Below are positions 16,862 through 24,795 of a DNA stretch of 64,000 bases, piece by piece. The DNA is taken from assembly GCA_900170005.1 (NCBI GenBank), contig LT827128.1:2724168-2788167 (forward strand). Direction: 5' to 3'. Each line of letters starts with the position of its first letter. The stretch's first letter is position 1. The position numbers and the translations under genes are program-made. This stretch comes from Gordonibacter massiliensis (ex Traore et al. 2017). Its GTDB lineage: Bacteria; Actinomycetota; Coriobacteriia; Coriobacteriales; Eggerthellaceae. The notes beneath the pieces are model-generated. The model saw only the letters and a program-made list of their open reading frames with translations, was not told where the DNA came from and ran no database searches.

Positions 16862-17671
16862 ATGGGGAAAGGGTGTTTGAAGGTTTTCGGCATTCTCGTC
16901 CTCGCTGCTTTGGTGCTGGGGCTTTTCAGCCAATGCATAGGGCTTGCCGGGGCCGACAACGACCCTGACATCACCCCGTCGACTATCGAGCGCACGCCTC
17001 TGTCCAGCAAGGGCTCGCGTCTGTCTTACGTGTCCTCGGATTATGTAAAAGACGCCGACGGAAACTGGGTGAGCTTCAAATCGACGGTGATGTACGGCAT
17101 GCGCCAGTTCGCTGAAGAAACCGGAGTACAGCCTTACCTGTATATTGCTCCGAGCAGCTCAGTGACTGAGAGGTCGAAGCTTGATGCGAAGGCCCAGCAG
17201 GTGTATGAGGAGCGGTATTCCGATGAAAAGCATTTCGTGCTGGTGTTTTGCGATGACGGCGGCACGGGGTTCAACTGGGGGTATGCGGTTGGGAGCCAAG
17301 CGGCGGGCGTTATGGATGAAGAGGCCGTTTCCATATTGCACGATTACTTGAATCGCTATTACCACGACTCGACCGTAGGTGCGGACAAATTATTCTCGCA
17401 GGCGTTTTCTAAAACGGGAAGTCGTATCATGGAAGTCACGGAGCCTCCGTTCGACTGGGGTGCGCTGTGGCTAAAGGTGGGCATATGCGCGTTCATCGCA
17501 GTGGTGGTTTTCGCTGCGCTGCTTGTTTGGGGCGATCGCCTTGTCAAGCAGAATAAAATCAAGGAGGCTTTGGACGCTCCAATCGAGAAATACAGCGACG
17601 AGCATGTGGAGGAGCTTGCGCGAAAGTACGAGCAGGAGGCGCCGACGGAGCGTCAGACAGGAGAGGGATAG
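16862..17671 (+). CDS. TPM-domain-like membrane protein A
   Basis: 269 residues: an N-terminal TM (CLKVFGILVLAALVLGLFSQ), an extracytoplasmic domain (about 50-190) with VMYGMRQFAEETGVQPYLYI, YEERYSDEKHFVLVFCDDGG and FNWGYAVGSQAAGVMD, a second TM (WLKVGICAFIAVVVFAALLVW) and a basic cytoplasmic tail ending with KYSDEHVEELARKYEQ. The central pattern fits the TPM/YgcG (Psb32/MOLO-1-like) fold, known from membrane-complex quality control. It is followed 3 bp later by a PspA-family gene, so the two are almost certainly coexpressed. No classic catalytic motif was identified. Confidence 0.72.
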   Translation: MGKGCLKVFGILVLAALVLGLFSQCIGLAGADNDPDITPSTIERTPLSSKGSRLSYVSSDYVKDADGNWVSFKSTVMYGMRQFAEETGVQPYLYIAPSSSVTERSKLDAKAQQVYEERYSDEKHFVLVFCDDGGTGFNWGYAVGSQAAGVMDEEAVSILHDYLNRYYHDSTVGADKLFSQAFSKTGSRIMEVTEPPFDWGALWLKVGICAFIAVVVFAALLVWGDRLVKQNKIKEALDAPIEKYSDEHVEELARKYEQEAPTERQTGEG

Positions 17672-17674
17672 ACG

Positions 17675-18355
17675 ATGGGTATTCTGGACCGTTTTTCCGA
17701 CATCGCCAAGGCGAACGTCAACGACCTGCTCGACCAGTGCGAGGATCCCTCGAAGATGATCGACCAGTATCTGCGCGACCTTACGGAAGACCTGATCGAG
17801 GTGAAGCAGGAGACCGCCGGCGTTATGGCAGAGGAGACGCGCACGAAGCGCCTGGTGGATGAGAACGTCGGTCAGATCGCGCGCTTCGCAGGGCTCGCCC
17901 GCAAAGCGCTCGCGGCCGGCAACGAGGATGACGCGCGCGTTTTCCTGGCGAAGAAGCAGGAGTTGGAGGCGGAAGGCGCCGACTTGGCCGTCATCTACGA
18001 GGCGGCGCACGAGAACGCGAGCAAGATGCGCCAGCTGCACGACAAGCTGGTGGACGACATCGAGGAGCTCAACGCGCGTCGCGAGATGATCAAAGCCAAG
18101 GTGTCGGTGGCGAAAACGCAGAACCTGGTGAACGAATACGCGCCCCGCACGGACAAGGCGTCGGGTGCGCTGGACGCGTTCGATCGCATGGAGGACGCCG
18201 CCGACGCGCTGCTCGATCGGGCGAACGCCGCCGCCGAGCTCGATAGGGGGCCGGTTGACGAGGCCGCGGCCCTCGAGGAGAAGTACGCCGGCATGCGCGG
18301 CAGCGCGGCGGTCGAGAACGAATTGGCCGAGCTCAAAGCGGAAATGGGCCTGTAG
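17675..18355 (+). CDS. pspA: PspA/IM30-family membrane-stress protein, copy 1
   Basis: 226 residues, an almost continuous helical protein starting MGILDRFSDIAKANVNDLL with the PspA amphipathic N-terminal helix and the conserved QYLRDLTEDLIEVKQETAGV segment. Known members coat and stabilise damaged inner membrane and some are related to ESCRT-III. Three bases separate it from the TPM-like gene upstream; a CAGGAGAGGG site precedes the ATG. It ends ENELAELKAEMGL. Compare with the paralogue at 19797. Confidence 0.88.
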   Translation: MGILDRFSDIAKANVNDLLDQCEDPSKMIDQYLRDLTEDLIEVKQETAGVMAEETRTKRLVDENVGQIARFAGLARKALAAGNEDDARVFLAKKQELEAEGADLAVIYEAAHENASKMRQLHDKLVDDIEELNARREMIKAKVSVAKTQNLVNEYAPRTDKASGALDAFDRMEDAADALLDRANAAAELDRGPVDEAAALEEKYAGMRGSAAVENELAELKAEMGL

Positions 18356-18384
18356 CGCCGAGGACGCGCGGAAAGGGAGGCGCT

Positions 18385-19731
18385 ATGGGTAGATCGGGAG
18401 GAGGGGGCTCGGGAGGCCGTTCCGGAGGAGGGCGGTCTGGCGGCGGCTTCTCGGGAGGCGGCCGCTCGTCGGGCGGGTTCTCCGGAGGCCGTTCGTCCGG
18501 AGGCTCGGGCGGAAGGTCGCTCTTCTCCGGCGGCGGTTCAGGGGGCTCGGGATCCGGCGGCGGATCGCGGAATCGCGGCTCCGGCGGCTTCAACATAGGC
18601 CCCATCGTGCCGATCTTCATCAATCGCGAACGGCGCAGGGACAGCGGCGCCCCGCGCGGAACCGATTCGGGCTACGGCTACCCGCCGAACGGCTATCCTC
18701 CTACGGGTTCCGGGGCGCCTTACGAAAGCACCCCGAACGCCGGGTCGGGGTACGGCGCCCCTCCATACAGCGCGCCTCCCAACGGCGGCGCTCCCGGCAC
18801 GTACCCATCTTCTCCCTATCCCGGCAACGCGCCTTCCTGCGCTTCGCCCCCGGTCGGCGCGTCGAGTGCCGGAACAGGGTCGACGAAGAAAGGATGCGGC
18901 TGCTCCACCATCCTGTTGGTGCTGGGTTTGCTGATAGTGCTGTCTTCCGTGGTGAGTCTGGCGTTCTCGTGCGCGGGCACGAAGATCGACGGCACTCCCA
19001 TCGTCGAGCGCGCGCCGCTGGCCGCAACGGCCGTTGTCGAGACCGGCTACTACACCGACGAGGACGGCGACTGGGTGCACAATCCGAGCAAGCTCGAGAA
19101 CGGCCTGCGCGAGTTCTACCGGCAAACCGGCGTGCAGCCCTACGTGTACATCCTGCCGAACGGCACGGCTACCTCGACGCAGGAGTTAGGCATGCTCGCC
19201 GAGCAGCGCTACGACGAGCTGTTCTCGGACGAGGGCCATTTTCTGCTTGTGTTCTGCGATGATGGCGACGGCGGGTTCAACTGCGGTTACGCGGTAGGCT
19301 CGCAGGCGCGCTCCGTCATGGACGACGCGGCTATCGACGTGCTGGCCGACAACCTCGACAAGAACTACCGCAACTATTCGCTCGACGAAGAAGAGATCTT
19401 CTCCAAGACGTTCGCCGACACGGCGGAAACGATCATGAAGAAAGACGATACGGTGTACAACGCCGTCGTGTCCCTCGTCACGGTGCTGGTCATCGTGCTG
19501 GTGTACGTGGCGTACCGCGTGGTGCGCACGAAGAAGCAGGAGAAGGAGCGCGCCCGCCAATTCCAAGAGGAGCTGCTTAGAACTCCGCTGGAAAAGTTCG
19601 GGGACCAGGATGTGGAGGAGCTTTCGCGCAAGTACGAGCAGGCTCCCGTCCAAACGCCGCCGACCGCCGGCGGCGCGCCGGCTCCGGCACCTTCCGACAC
19701 TGCCGAGCCGCCCCGGCAACCCGGCGTCTAA
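18385..19731 (+). CDS. TPM-domain-like membrane protein B with a Gly/Ser-rich N-terminus
   Basis: 448 residues. Residues 1-70 are almost pure Gly/Ser/Arg repeats. A Pro/Gly/Tyr-rich region precedes a TM (CSTILLVLGLLIVLSSVVSL, about 172-195). Next comes an extracytoplasmic domain with LREFYRQTGVQPYVYILPN, YDELFSDEGHFLLVFCDDGD and FNCGYAVGSQARSVMDDAA, closely like the protein at 16862. A second TM (about 350-370) and the tail KFGDQDVEELSRKYEQ follow. It repeats the layout of protein A with an added low-complexity N-terminus. The N-terminal region might be cytoplasmic and phase-forming; function unknown. Confidence 0.75.
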   Translation: MGRSGGGGSGGRSGGGRSGGGFSGGGRSSGGFSGGRSSGGSGGRSLFSGGGSGGSGSGGGSRNRGSGGFNIGPIVPIFINRERRRDSGAPRGTDSGYGYPPNGYPPTGSGAPYESTPNAGSGYGAPPYSAPPNGGAPGTYPSSPYPGNAPSCASPPVGASSAGTGSTKKGCGCSTILLVLGLLIVLSSVVSLAFSCAGTKIDGTPIVERAPLAATAVVETGYYTDEDGDWVHNPSKLENGLREFYRQTGVQPYVYILPNGTATSTQELGMLAEQRYDELFSDEGHFLLVFCDDGDGGFNCGYAVGSQARSVMDDAAIDVLADNLDKNYRNYSLDEEEIFSKTFADTAETIMKKDDTVYNAVVSLVTVLVIVLVYVAYRVVRTKKQEKERARQFQEELLRTPLEKFGDQDVEELSRKYEQAPVQTPPTAGGAPAPAPSDTAEPPRQPGV

Positions 19732-19796
19732 TTAGGGAACGGCCCCGCCGAAGCGCGGGGATACCATATACGATGCAAGACAGGAGAGCGATAACC

Positions 19797-20477
19797 ATGG
19801 GAATGCTCGATCGATTCACCGACATCATCAAGGCGAACATCAACGACCTGCTCGACAAGTGCGAGGACCCTGCGAAGATGATCGACCAGTACCTGCGCAA
19901 CCTCACCGAGGATCTTGCCGAGGTGAAGCAGGAGACCGCCGGCGTCATGGCCGAGGAAACGCGCACGAAGCGTCTGGTGGACGAGAACGCCGCCGAAGTG
20001 GCGAAGTACGACGATTTGGCGCGCAAGGCGCTCGCGGCCGGCAACGAGGACGACGCGCGCATGTTCTTGGCCAAGAAGCAGCAGTTCGACGCCCGCGCCG
20101 CCAGCCTGCAGGAATCCTACGAAGCGGCCTGCGCGAACGCGGCCAAGATGCGCCAGATGTACGACAAGCTGGTGAGCGACATCGAGGAGCTCAACGGCCG
20201 TCGCGATGCGGTGAAGGCCAAGGTCGCCGTTGCCAAGACGCAGGACAAGGTGAACAGCATCGCGTCGGGCGTGGACAAAAGCGCGGAGGCCATGGGCGCG
20301 TTCGCCCGCATGGAAGCCAAGGCCGACGGCATGCTCGACCGCTCCAACGCCATGAGCGAGCTCAACGCGAAGCCGGTGGACGAAGCGGCCGCGCTGGAGG
20401 CGAAGTACGCCGCAGCCGGCAGCGATGCGGCCGTGGAGGACGAGCTCGCCAAGCTGAAAGCGGAGATGGGGCTGTAA
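19797..20477 (+). CDS. PspA/IM30-family membrane-stress protein, copy 2
   Basis: 226 residues from the ATG at 19797 (MGMLDRFTDIIKANINDLLD), matching the start of copy 1; an in-frame ATG 24 bases earlier is unlikely. An AGGAG lies upstream. It aligns end to end with the 17675 protein, sharing DQYLRNLTEDLAEVKQETAG, AGNEDDARMFLAKKQ and the ending ELAKLKAEMGL. It is the second half of a duplicated TPM-plus-PspA pair. Likely role: membrane coating under envelope stress, perhaps with specialised conditions relative to copy 1. Confidence 0.87.
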   Translation: MGMLDRFTDIIKANINDLLDKCEDPAKMIDQYLRNLTEDLAEVKQETAGVMAEETRTKRLVDENAAEVAKYDDLARKALAAGNEDDARMFLAKKQQFDARAASLQESYEAACANAAKMRQMYDKLVSDIEELNGRRDAVKAKVAVAKTQDKVNSIASGVDKSAEAMGAFARMEAKADGMLDRSNAMSELNAKPVDEAAALEAKYAAAGSDAAVEDELAKLKAEMGL

Positions 20478-20632
20478 ACGCAAAGGTCAGGTTGCGGGTA
20501 CGCCGTATTGAGGTGCGGCAACGAAAAGGCAACTGAATAATAGAGCGCTCGTGTTTTCCGCACCGCCGGTAGGCGCCTGCCCCTATAATGGGTGAATCGA
20601 CAAACGTCCAGAACATCCTTTAGGAGGCAGAT

Positions 20633-21283
20633 ATGGGCAACAAATTCGGATCCTTTCTCGTCGGCGGTTTGGTCGGCGCTGCCGTCGCGCTGCTGTACGC
20701 TCCCCGCGCGGGTCATGAGACGCGCGCCATGGTCACCGACAAGGTGAACGCGGCGTGGGGCGAGGCCCAGGAGCTGGGCGCCCAGGCGAGCGCGGGCGCG
20801 CAGCATGCGTACCAGGACGTCACGGCCAAGGGCCAGGAGGTCGCGCACGACGTGGCCGCCAAGGGCCAGCAGGCCGTGCAGACCGCCCAGGCCAAGGGCC
20901 AGGAGCTTTACGGTGCCGCCAGCGCGCGCGTGCAGGAGGCCGCCGACAACATCAAGCCGGTGTTCTCCGAGAAGAACGACGACCTGCGCGAGAAGATCGA
21001 AGCCGCCCGCCAGCGCATCGCTGCTCAGGTGGCCAAGAACGCCGAGCAGGCCCACGATGCCGTGAGCGACAAGATCCCCGTGGCGGCCGATGCCGCGCAC
21101 GAGACGGTGGACAACGTGGCCGACAAGGCGCAGGACGTGGCCGACACCGCGAAGAACGCCTTCGAGACGGCCGCCGACAAGGTCGCCGGCGACGACAAGG
21201 AGTCGAAGACCGAGCTTCCGGATTTCGCCGTGCCGGGTCAGCCGGGCGGTTCCGATATCGCGGAAGGCAAGAAGGAAGACTAG
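20633..21283 (+). CDS. YtxH-domain envelope protein
   Basis: 216 residues starting MGNKFGSFLVGGLVGAAVAL, a single hydrophobic segment with the YtxH-type ending LLYAPRAGHETR. The rest is Ala/Gln/Lys-rich and helical, with repeated AKGQE and DKVAD-like units, resembling LEA or apolipoprotein-like stress proteins. TTTAGGAGGCAG precedes the ATG. YtxH proteins are general-stress proteins of unknown biochemical role. It lies between the second PspA and the PRC-barrel gene, inside the envelope-stress island. Confidence 0.78.
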   Translation: MGNKFGSFLVGGLVGAAVALLYAPRAGHETRAMVTDKVNAAWGEAQELGAQASAGAQHAYQDVTAKGQEVAHDVAAKGQQAVQTAQAKGQELYGAASARVQEAADNIKPVFSEKNDDLREKIEAARQRIAAQVAKNAEQAHDAVSDKIPVAADAAHETVDNVADKAQDVADTAKNAFETAADKVAGDDKESKTELPDFAVPGQPGGSDIAEGKKED

Positions 21284-21297
21284 CAACTCGCATGAAT

Positions 21298-21357
21298 GAA
21301 GGCGGCGGCGCGTGGGGCCGAACGGTAGCAGCCGTTCGGCCCCCGCTCGCCGCCTTC
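21298..21357. terminator. Large hairpin after the YtxH gene
   Basis: Outer arms GAAGGCGGCG/CGCCGCCTTC and inner perfect 12-bp stem GGGGCCGAACGG/CCGTTCGGCCCC. No T run follows, so it may be a Rho-assisted terminator or an RNA-stabilising hairpin. Confidence 0.55.
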
Positions 21358-21447
21358 GCGTCATCGGCGCGCTTTCGACTTCGGGTCGTCGCGGTTTGAG
21401 AGCACCGCATGCGCCGTACGCCGTGCGCGTTTGGGGGAAGAGCAAAC

Positions 21448-22455
21448 ATGGCCAAGCAGCAACTGATCACGACCGACGAACTCATGGGCGTCCGGGTTAT
21501 CGGTGGGAAAAAGGGCACGAAGCGCATTGGCAAGGTGCGCCGTTTCGTGTTCCATCCCAAAGAGAAGCGCGTCGTCGGATTCGTGGTGAAGCGCCCCGAC
21601 CTCCTGTGGATGTTCCGTCGCAAGGACCTGTTCGTGTCGATCAACGGCTACGACGTGATAGACGGGCGCATCGTGGTGCGCAACGAGCCTTCGGCCACCA
21701 ACCATGCCGCCTGCAAAGAGCTCGGCGTCGAATGGGACGACTGCGTGCTGTGGGTGGGGCTGCCCGTCATGACCAACGACGGGGAGACGCTCGGTGTGGT
21801 AGGGTCCGTGTCCTTCAACCGCACGACCGGCGCAATCGAATCGATTGGCACGGACAGCGGTGCCACGGCCAACGCGCTGCTCGGCAAGCGCGAGATACCC
21901 GCCAGCCTCGTCAAGGGCTTCAAGCGCGGCATGGGCGCGGCCCTCGCCCGCACGGGCGAGGAGGGGCAGGACGACGACGACGTGGTGCTCGGCGCCATCC
22001 TCGTGGCAGACGAGGCGCGCGACATCGCGGTTGAGGGCGGCTTGGCCGAGAAGGCCGGCGAGGCCACGGCCGTGGTGGTGGACAAGGCGCACACCGCCGT
22101 CGACAAGGCGAAGCCGGTCGCCAGTGCCGCCGCCAAGAAGACGGGCGAGGTGGTGAACAAGGGCGCCTACGCCACCGGCAAGCAGATCGCCGCCACCAAG
22201 GGCATGTTCTCCGGCTTCAAGGAGGAGTACGAGAAGGAACGCGGTCCGAAGCCCGCCAAGGGAGCCGCTATCGAAAAGGCGGACGGTGGCGCGTCGACCG
22301 CTCCCGCAAAGAAAGGGGCTTCGGCGAAGCAAGGCTCGACGGGCGCGAAGTCGACCGCGCCGACTGCCAAAAAGCCCGCGCAGAAACAAGCGCCCAAGAA
22401 GAACATGTTCTCTGCGTTCAAAGAGGAATACGACAAGGCACGCCACGACGAATAG
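21448..22455 (+). CDS. PRC-barrel domain protein with a repeated C-terminal motif
   Basis: 335 residues from the ATG at 21448 (GGGGGAAG upstream). The N-terminal PRC-barrel is about 4-75 (LITTDELMGVRVIGG ... VIDGRIVV), with a second barrel-like half about 85-150. An Ala/Lys-rich helical middle follows. The last 90 residues carry two copies of a short motif, MFSGFKEEYEKERG and MFSAFKEEYDKARH, either side of a Lys/Ala/Pro linker. PRC barrels bind RNA (RimM), photosynthetic reaction centres or partner proteins. The FKEEY repeats may be docking peptides. Its role here is unknown. Confidence 0.72.
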   Translation: MAKQQLITTDELMGVRVIGGKKGTKRIGKVRRFVFHPKEKRVVGFVVKRPDLLWMFRRKDLFVSINGYDVIDGRIVVRNEPSATNHAACKELGVEWDDCVLWVGLPVMTNDGETLGVVGSVSFNRTTGAIESIGTDSGATANALLGKREIPASLVKGFKRGMGAALARTGEEGQDDDDVVLGAILVADEARDIAVEGGLAEKAGEATAVVVDKAHTAVDKAKPVASAAAKKTGEVVNKGAYATGKQIAATKGMFSGFKEEYEKERGPKPAKGAAIEKADGGASTAPAKKGASAKQGSTGAKSTAPTAKKPAQKQAPKKNMFSAFKEEYDKARHDE

Positions 22456-22462
22456 GCACATC

Positions 22463-23281
22463 TTGGTACAAAAAACGCCGCATACATCCACATCCGAAAC
22501 CGGAAAGCTGAAGCAGAAGGCTGTCGAGCGCAAGCACGAATTGCACGAGAAGGCGCAGCAGGAAACGACCGTTCACGGTCACAAGATGGAGAAGGGCGAC
22601 ATCTTCAAGTTCGTCGGCCTTATCGCGTTCTTCGCCATCATGATTTCGATCTGCGTGCTCATCTGGCCGTACGTTGCCGATTTATTCGAGCCGGGCGGGC
22701 TCGACCGCGTTATCGCCGACGTGCGCGGCGCCGGACCCGTGGGGTTCCTCATCCTTTTGGGGCTGCAGTTCCTGCAAGTCGTGGTGGCGTTCATACCCGG
22801 CGAAGTGGTGCAGATCGCCGCCGGCATGCTGTACGGGCCATGGCTTGGCGCGCTCATCATTTTGCTGGGTTGTGTTATCTCCAGCGCGTTCATTTTCGCG
22901 CTCGTGCACAAGCTGGGCGCTCCCTTCGTGCAGAACATGGTGCCCACGAAGTACTTGGAGAAGTTCCGCACCTTCGAGAAGTCGGGCAAGCTGAACATCG
23001 TCGTGCTCGTCTTGTTCCTTATTCCCGGGTTGCCGAAGGACACGTTCACCTATCTGGTGCCGCTCACCGATATGAACATGCGCACGTTCTTGTTGCTGTC
23101 GAACCTGGGGCGTATTCCCGGCATCTTGGTTTCGACCTACGCGGCCGACGGCATCATGGACGGACGCTTCGTGGAGAGCGCCGTCTTGTTCGGCGTGGCT
23201 GCGCTTATCGCGGTGCTGGGGATCGTGTTCCAGAAGCGCATCATGAAGTTTTTGGAGAAGCATTCGCATCGCGGCAAGTAG
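22463..23281 (+). CDS. TVP38/TMEM64 (DedA-superfamily) membrane protein
   Basis: About 272 residues from a TTG at 22463, just after the PRC gene stop. An ATG at 22586 (MEKGDIFKFVGL) is the alternative; I favour the upstream start only because the charged leader QKAVERKHELHEKAQQE looks coding. At least five TMs; the SNARE-associated signature region is FIPGEVVQIAAGMLYGPWLG, with VLFLIPGLPKDTFTYLVPLT and SNLGRIPG further on. This superfamily includes lipid scramblases/transporters such as DedA. It probably helps move phospholipid or carrier lipid across the membrane. Confidence 0.82.
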   Translation: MVQKTPHTSTSETGKLKQKAVERKHELHEKAQQETTVHGHKMEKGDIFKFVGLIAFFAIMISICVLIWPYVADLFEPGGLDRVIADVRGAGPVGFLILLGLQFLQVVVAFIPGEVVQIAAGMLYGPWLGALIILLGCVISSAFIFALVHKLGAPFVQNMVPTKYLEKFRTFEKSGKLNIVVLVLFLIPGLPKDTFTYLVPLTDMNMRTFLLLSNLGRIPGILVSTYAADGIMDGRFVESAVLFGVAALIAVLGIVFQKRIMKFLEKHSHRGK

Positions 23282-23502
23282 CGCTCGCGGCAAGGCTCGC
23301 GCAGACGGCGCAAGGCGGACGTCGCAGCTCGATGCGCCTTCGAGTTCCTTCCAGAGGGTGCTTCTTTCGAAACATTCGGCAACGCAAACCTTAAAGATAG
23401 TATACAGATAGCAATATCAAGGTGACAGGTTATCGACAAAACCGGCGGTGCCGGATACCATGGCGCTAGATACCTCGAAACCTCAGATAGAGAGGCCCTG
23501 TC

Positions 23503-24537
23503 ATGAACCTCAACGAACAGAACGAAAACGCGAACGACGAGGTCGTCGCTGCAGAAGCCGAGCTTCGTGCCGCCTTGGAAACGCTTGAGGCCGCCCGTGC
23601 GCGCCTTGCCGAGTTGAAGGGAGAGCACCCCGCCGTCGAGCCCGGAGCCGACGCGGCCTCAAACGGCGTGCTTGTGGACGAGCTGGAGGTTGCCGCCGTC
23701 GTGGTGGACGAAACGGGCACGATCGACGGCATCGTGGTTGAACATGCCGCGGTGCCCGTTGAAGATATCGTTTCGCCCGCCGAGGCCGAGCCGGCTGCCA
23801 ACGGCGACGACGGCGCCGACGGGTCGGCGGGGGAGGCTTGTTCGGACGCATCCGCGCATGAAGCTTCCCACGCCGCCGCCGAGGCCGTTTCCGCGACCGT
23901 GGTCGAATTCGCTCCGGAGCAGGACTCCGAAGGGTCCGAGGACGGTGCTGCGGCTTCTCCTTCGGCCGAAGCGGCGACCCCTCCGGTGCAGCCCGACCCG
24001 ATGCCCGACTGGGTGCCTTATACGACGACGCCGGCGCCGAACCCGCCTTCCGGGGCTCAGCCGACGCCTCCCACGGGCGCTCCGTACGCGCCGCCCGCCT
24101 CTTCCGGCGAGACGGCATCCGTGCCGCCTTCGGCGCAAGGGTATTACCAGCAGCCTCAGCAGCCGTACGGCGGCTATGCGGCCCCCGGCTACGGGCAGAC
24201 GCCGCATGCGGGTCCGGGCGCGGTCCCTCCCCAGCAACCGTATTACGGCTACCAGCAACCGTACTACCAGCAGCCCGTCATAGCGACGAAAGACCACGTG
24301 GCCGCCGGTCTGCTGGGCATCTTCCTGGGCGCGTTGGGCATCCACAAGTTCTACCTGGGCTACAATACGGCCGGTTTCATCATGCTCGCCGTCACCATCC
24401 TGGGCAGCCTGTTCACGCTCGGGCTCGCCGGTGGCGTCATGTGGGTCATCGGCATCATCGAGGGCATCCTCTACCTGACGAAGTCCCAATCCGAGTTCGA
24501 GCAGATGTACGTCGTCAACAAGCGCGAGTGGTTCTAA
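23503..24537 (+). CDS. TM2-domain protein with a long acidic, Pro-rich N-terminus
   Basis: 344 residues. A coiled-coil N-terminus (VVAAEAELRAALETLEAARA) precedes an acidic Ala/Glu/Asp-rich linker and a Pro/Gln/Tyr-rich segment (about 165-260, with QQPQQPYGGYAAPG). The C-terminal TM2 domain (about 262-335) contains AAGLLGIFLGALGIHKFYLG and VMWVIGIIEGILYLTKSQ, with the DRF-like HKFY turn. TM2 proteins are small two-helix membrane proteins of unknown role. It is followed by a perfect 13-14-bp hairpin. Confidence 0.83.
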   Translation: MNLNEQNENANDEVVAAEAELRAALETLEAARARLAELKGEHPAVEPGADAASNGVLVDELEVAAVVVDETGTIDGIVVEHAAVPVEDIVSPAEAEPAANGDDGADGSAGEACSDASAHEASHAAAEAVSATVVEFAPEQDSEGSEDGAAASPSAEAATPPVQPDPMPDWVPYTTTPAPNPPSGAQPTPPTGAPYAPPASSGETASVPPSAQGYYQQPQQPYGGYAAPGYGQTPHAGPGAVPPQQPYYGYQQPYYQQPVIATKDHVAAGLLGIFLGALGIHKFYLGYNTAGFIMLAVTILGSLFTLGLAGGVMWVIGIIEGILYLTKSQSEFEQMYVVNKREWF

Positions 24538-24567
24538 GGTTCCGCGGGCCTACGGCCCGCGGAACCT
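24537..24567. terminator. Perfect hairpin after the TM2 gene
   Basis: GGTTCCGCGGGCC-tac-GGCCCGCGGAACC, a 13-bp perfect stem beginning at the stop codon. No T run follows. Confidence 0.55.
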
Positions 24568-24618
24568 GCTGATGCTGCGGGCGGCCGGAGCACCCTGAGC
24601 GGCGCGGCGGCTCCCTTT

Positions 24619-24664
24619 TGTCATCCTGAGCGAGCGCAAGCGAGTCGAAGGCTCCCGTGCGGTA
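24619..24664. repeat. Dispersed repeat, copy 2 (GTCATCCTGAGCG family)
   Basis: TGTCATCCTGAGCGAGCGCA, then AGCGAGTCGAAGGCTCCCGT. Same orientation and core as the copies at 15119, 28166 and 62290. Confidence 0.7.
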
Positions 24665-24795
24665 ATCGCCCGTTCGCCTGATTGTTCACGGGTTTTTCGG
24701 TGAATCGGCGCGGTCGGTTCCGCCCATTGGCTAGAATATCCTCATCGATTAAGGCAGCGTTGCCTTTGCGACTGAGATCCTATAAGGAGGAAATC

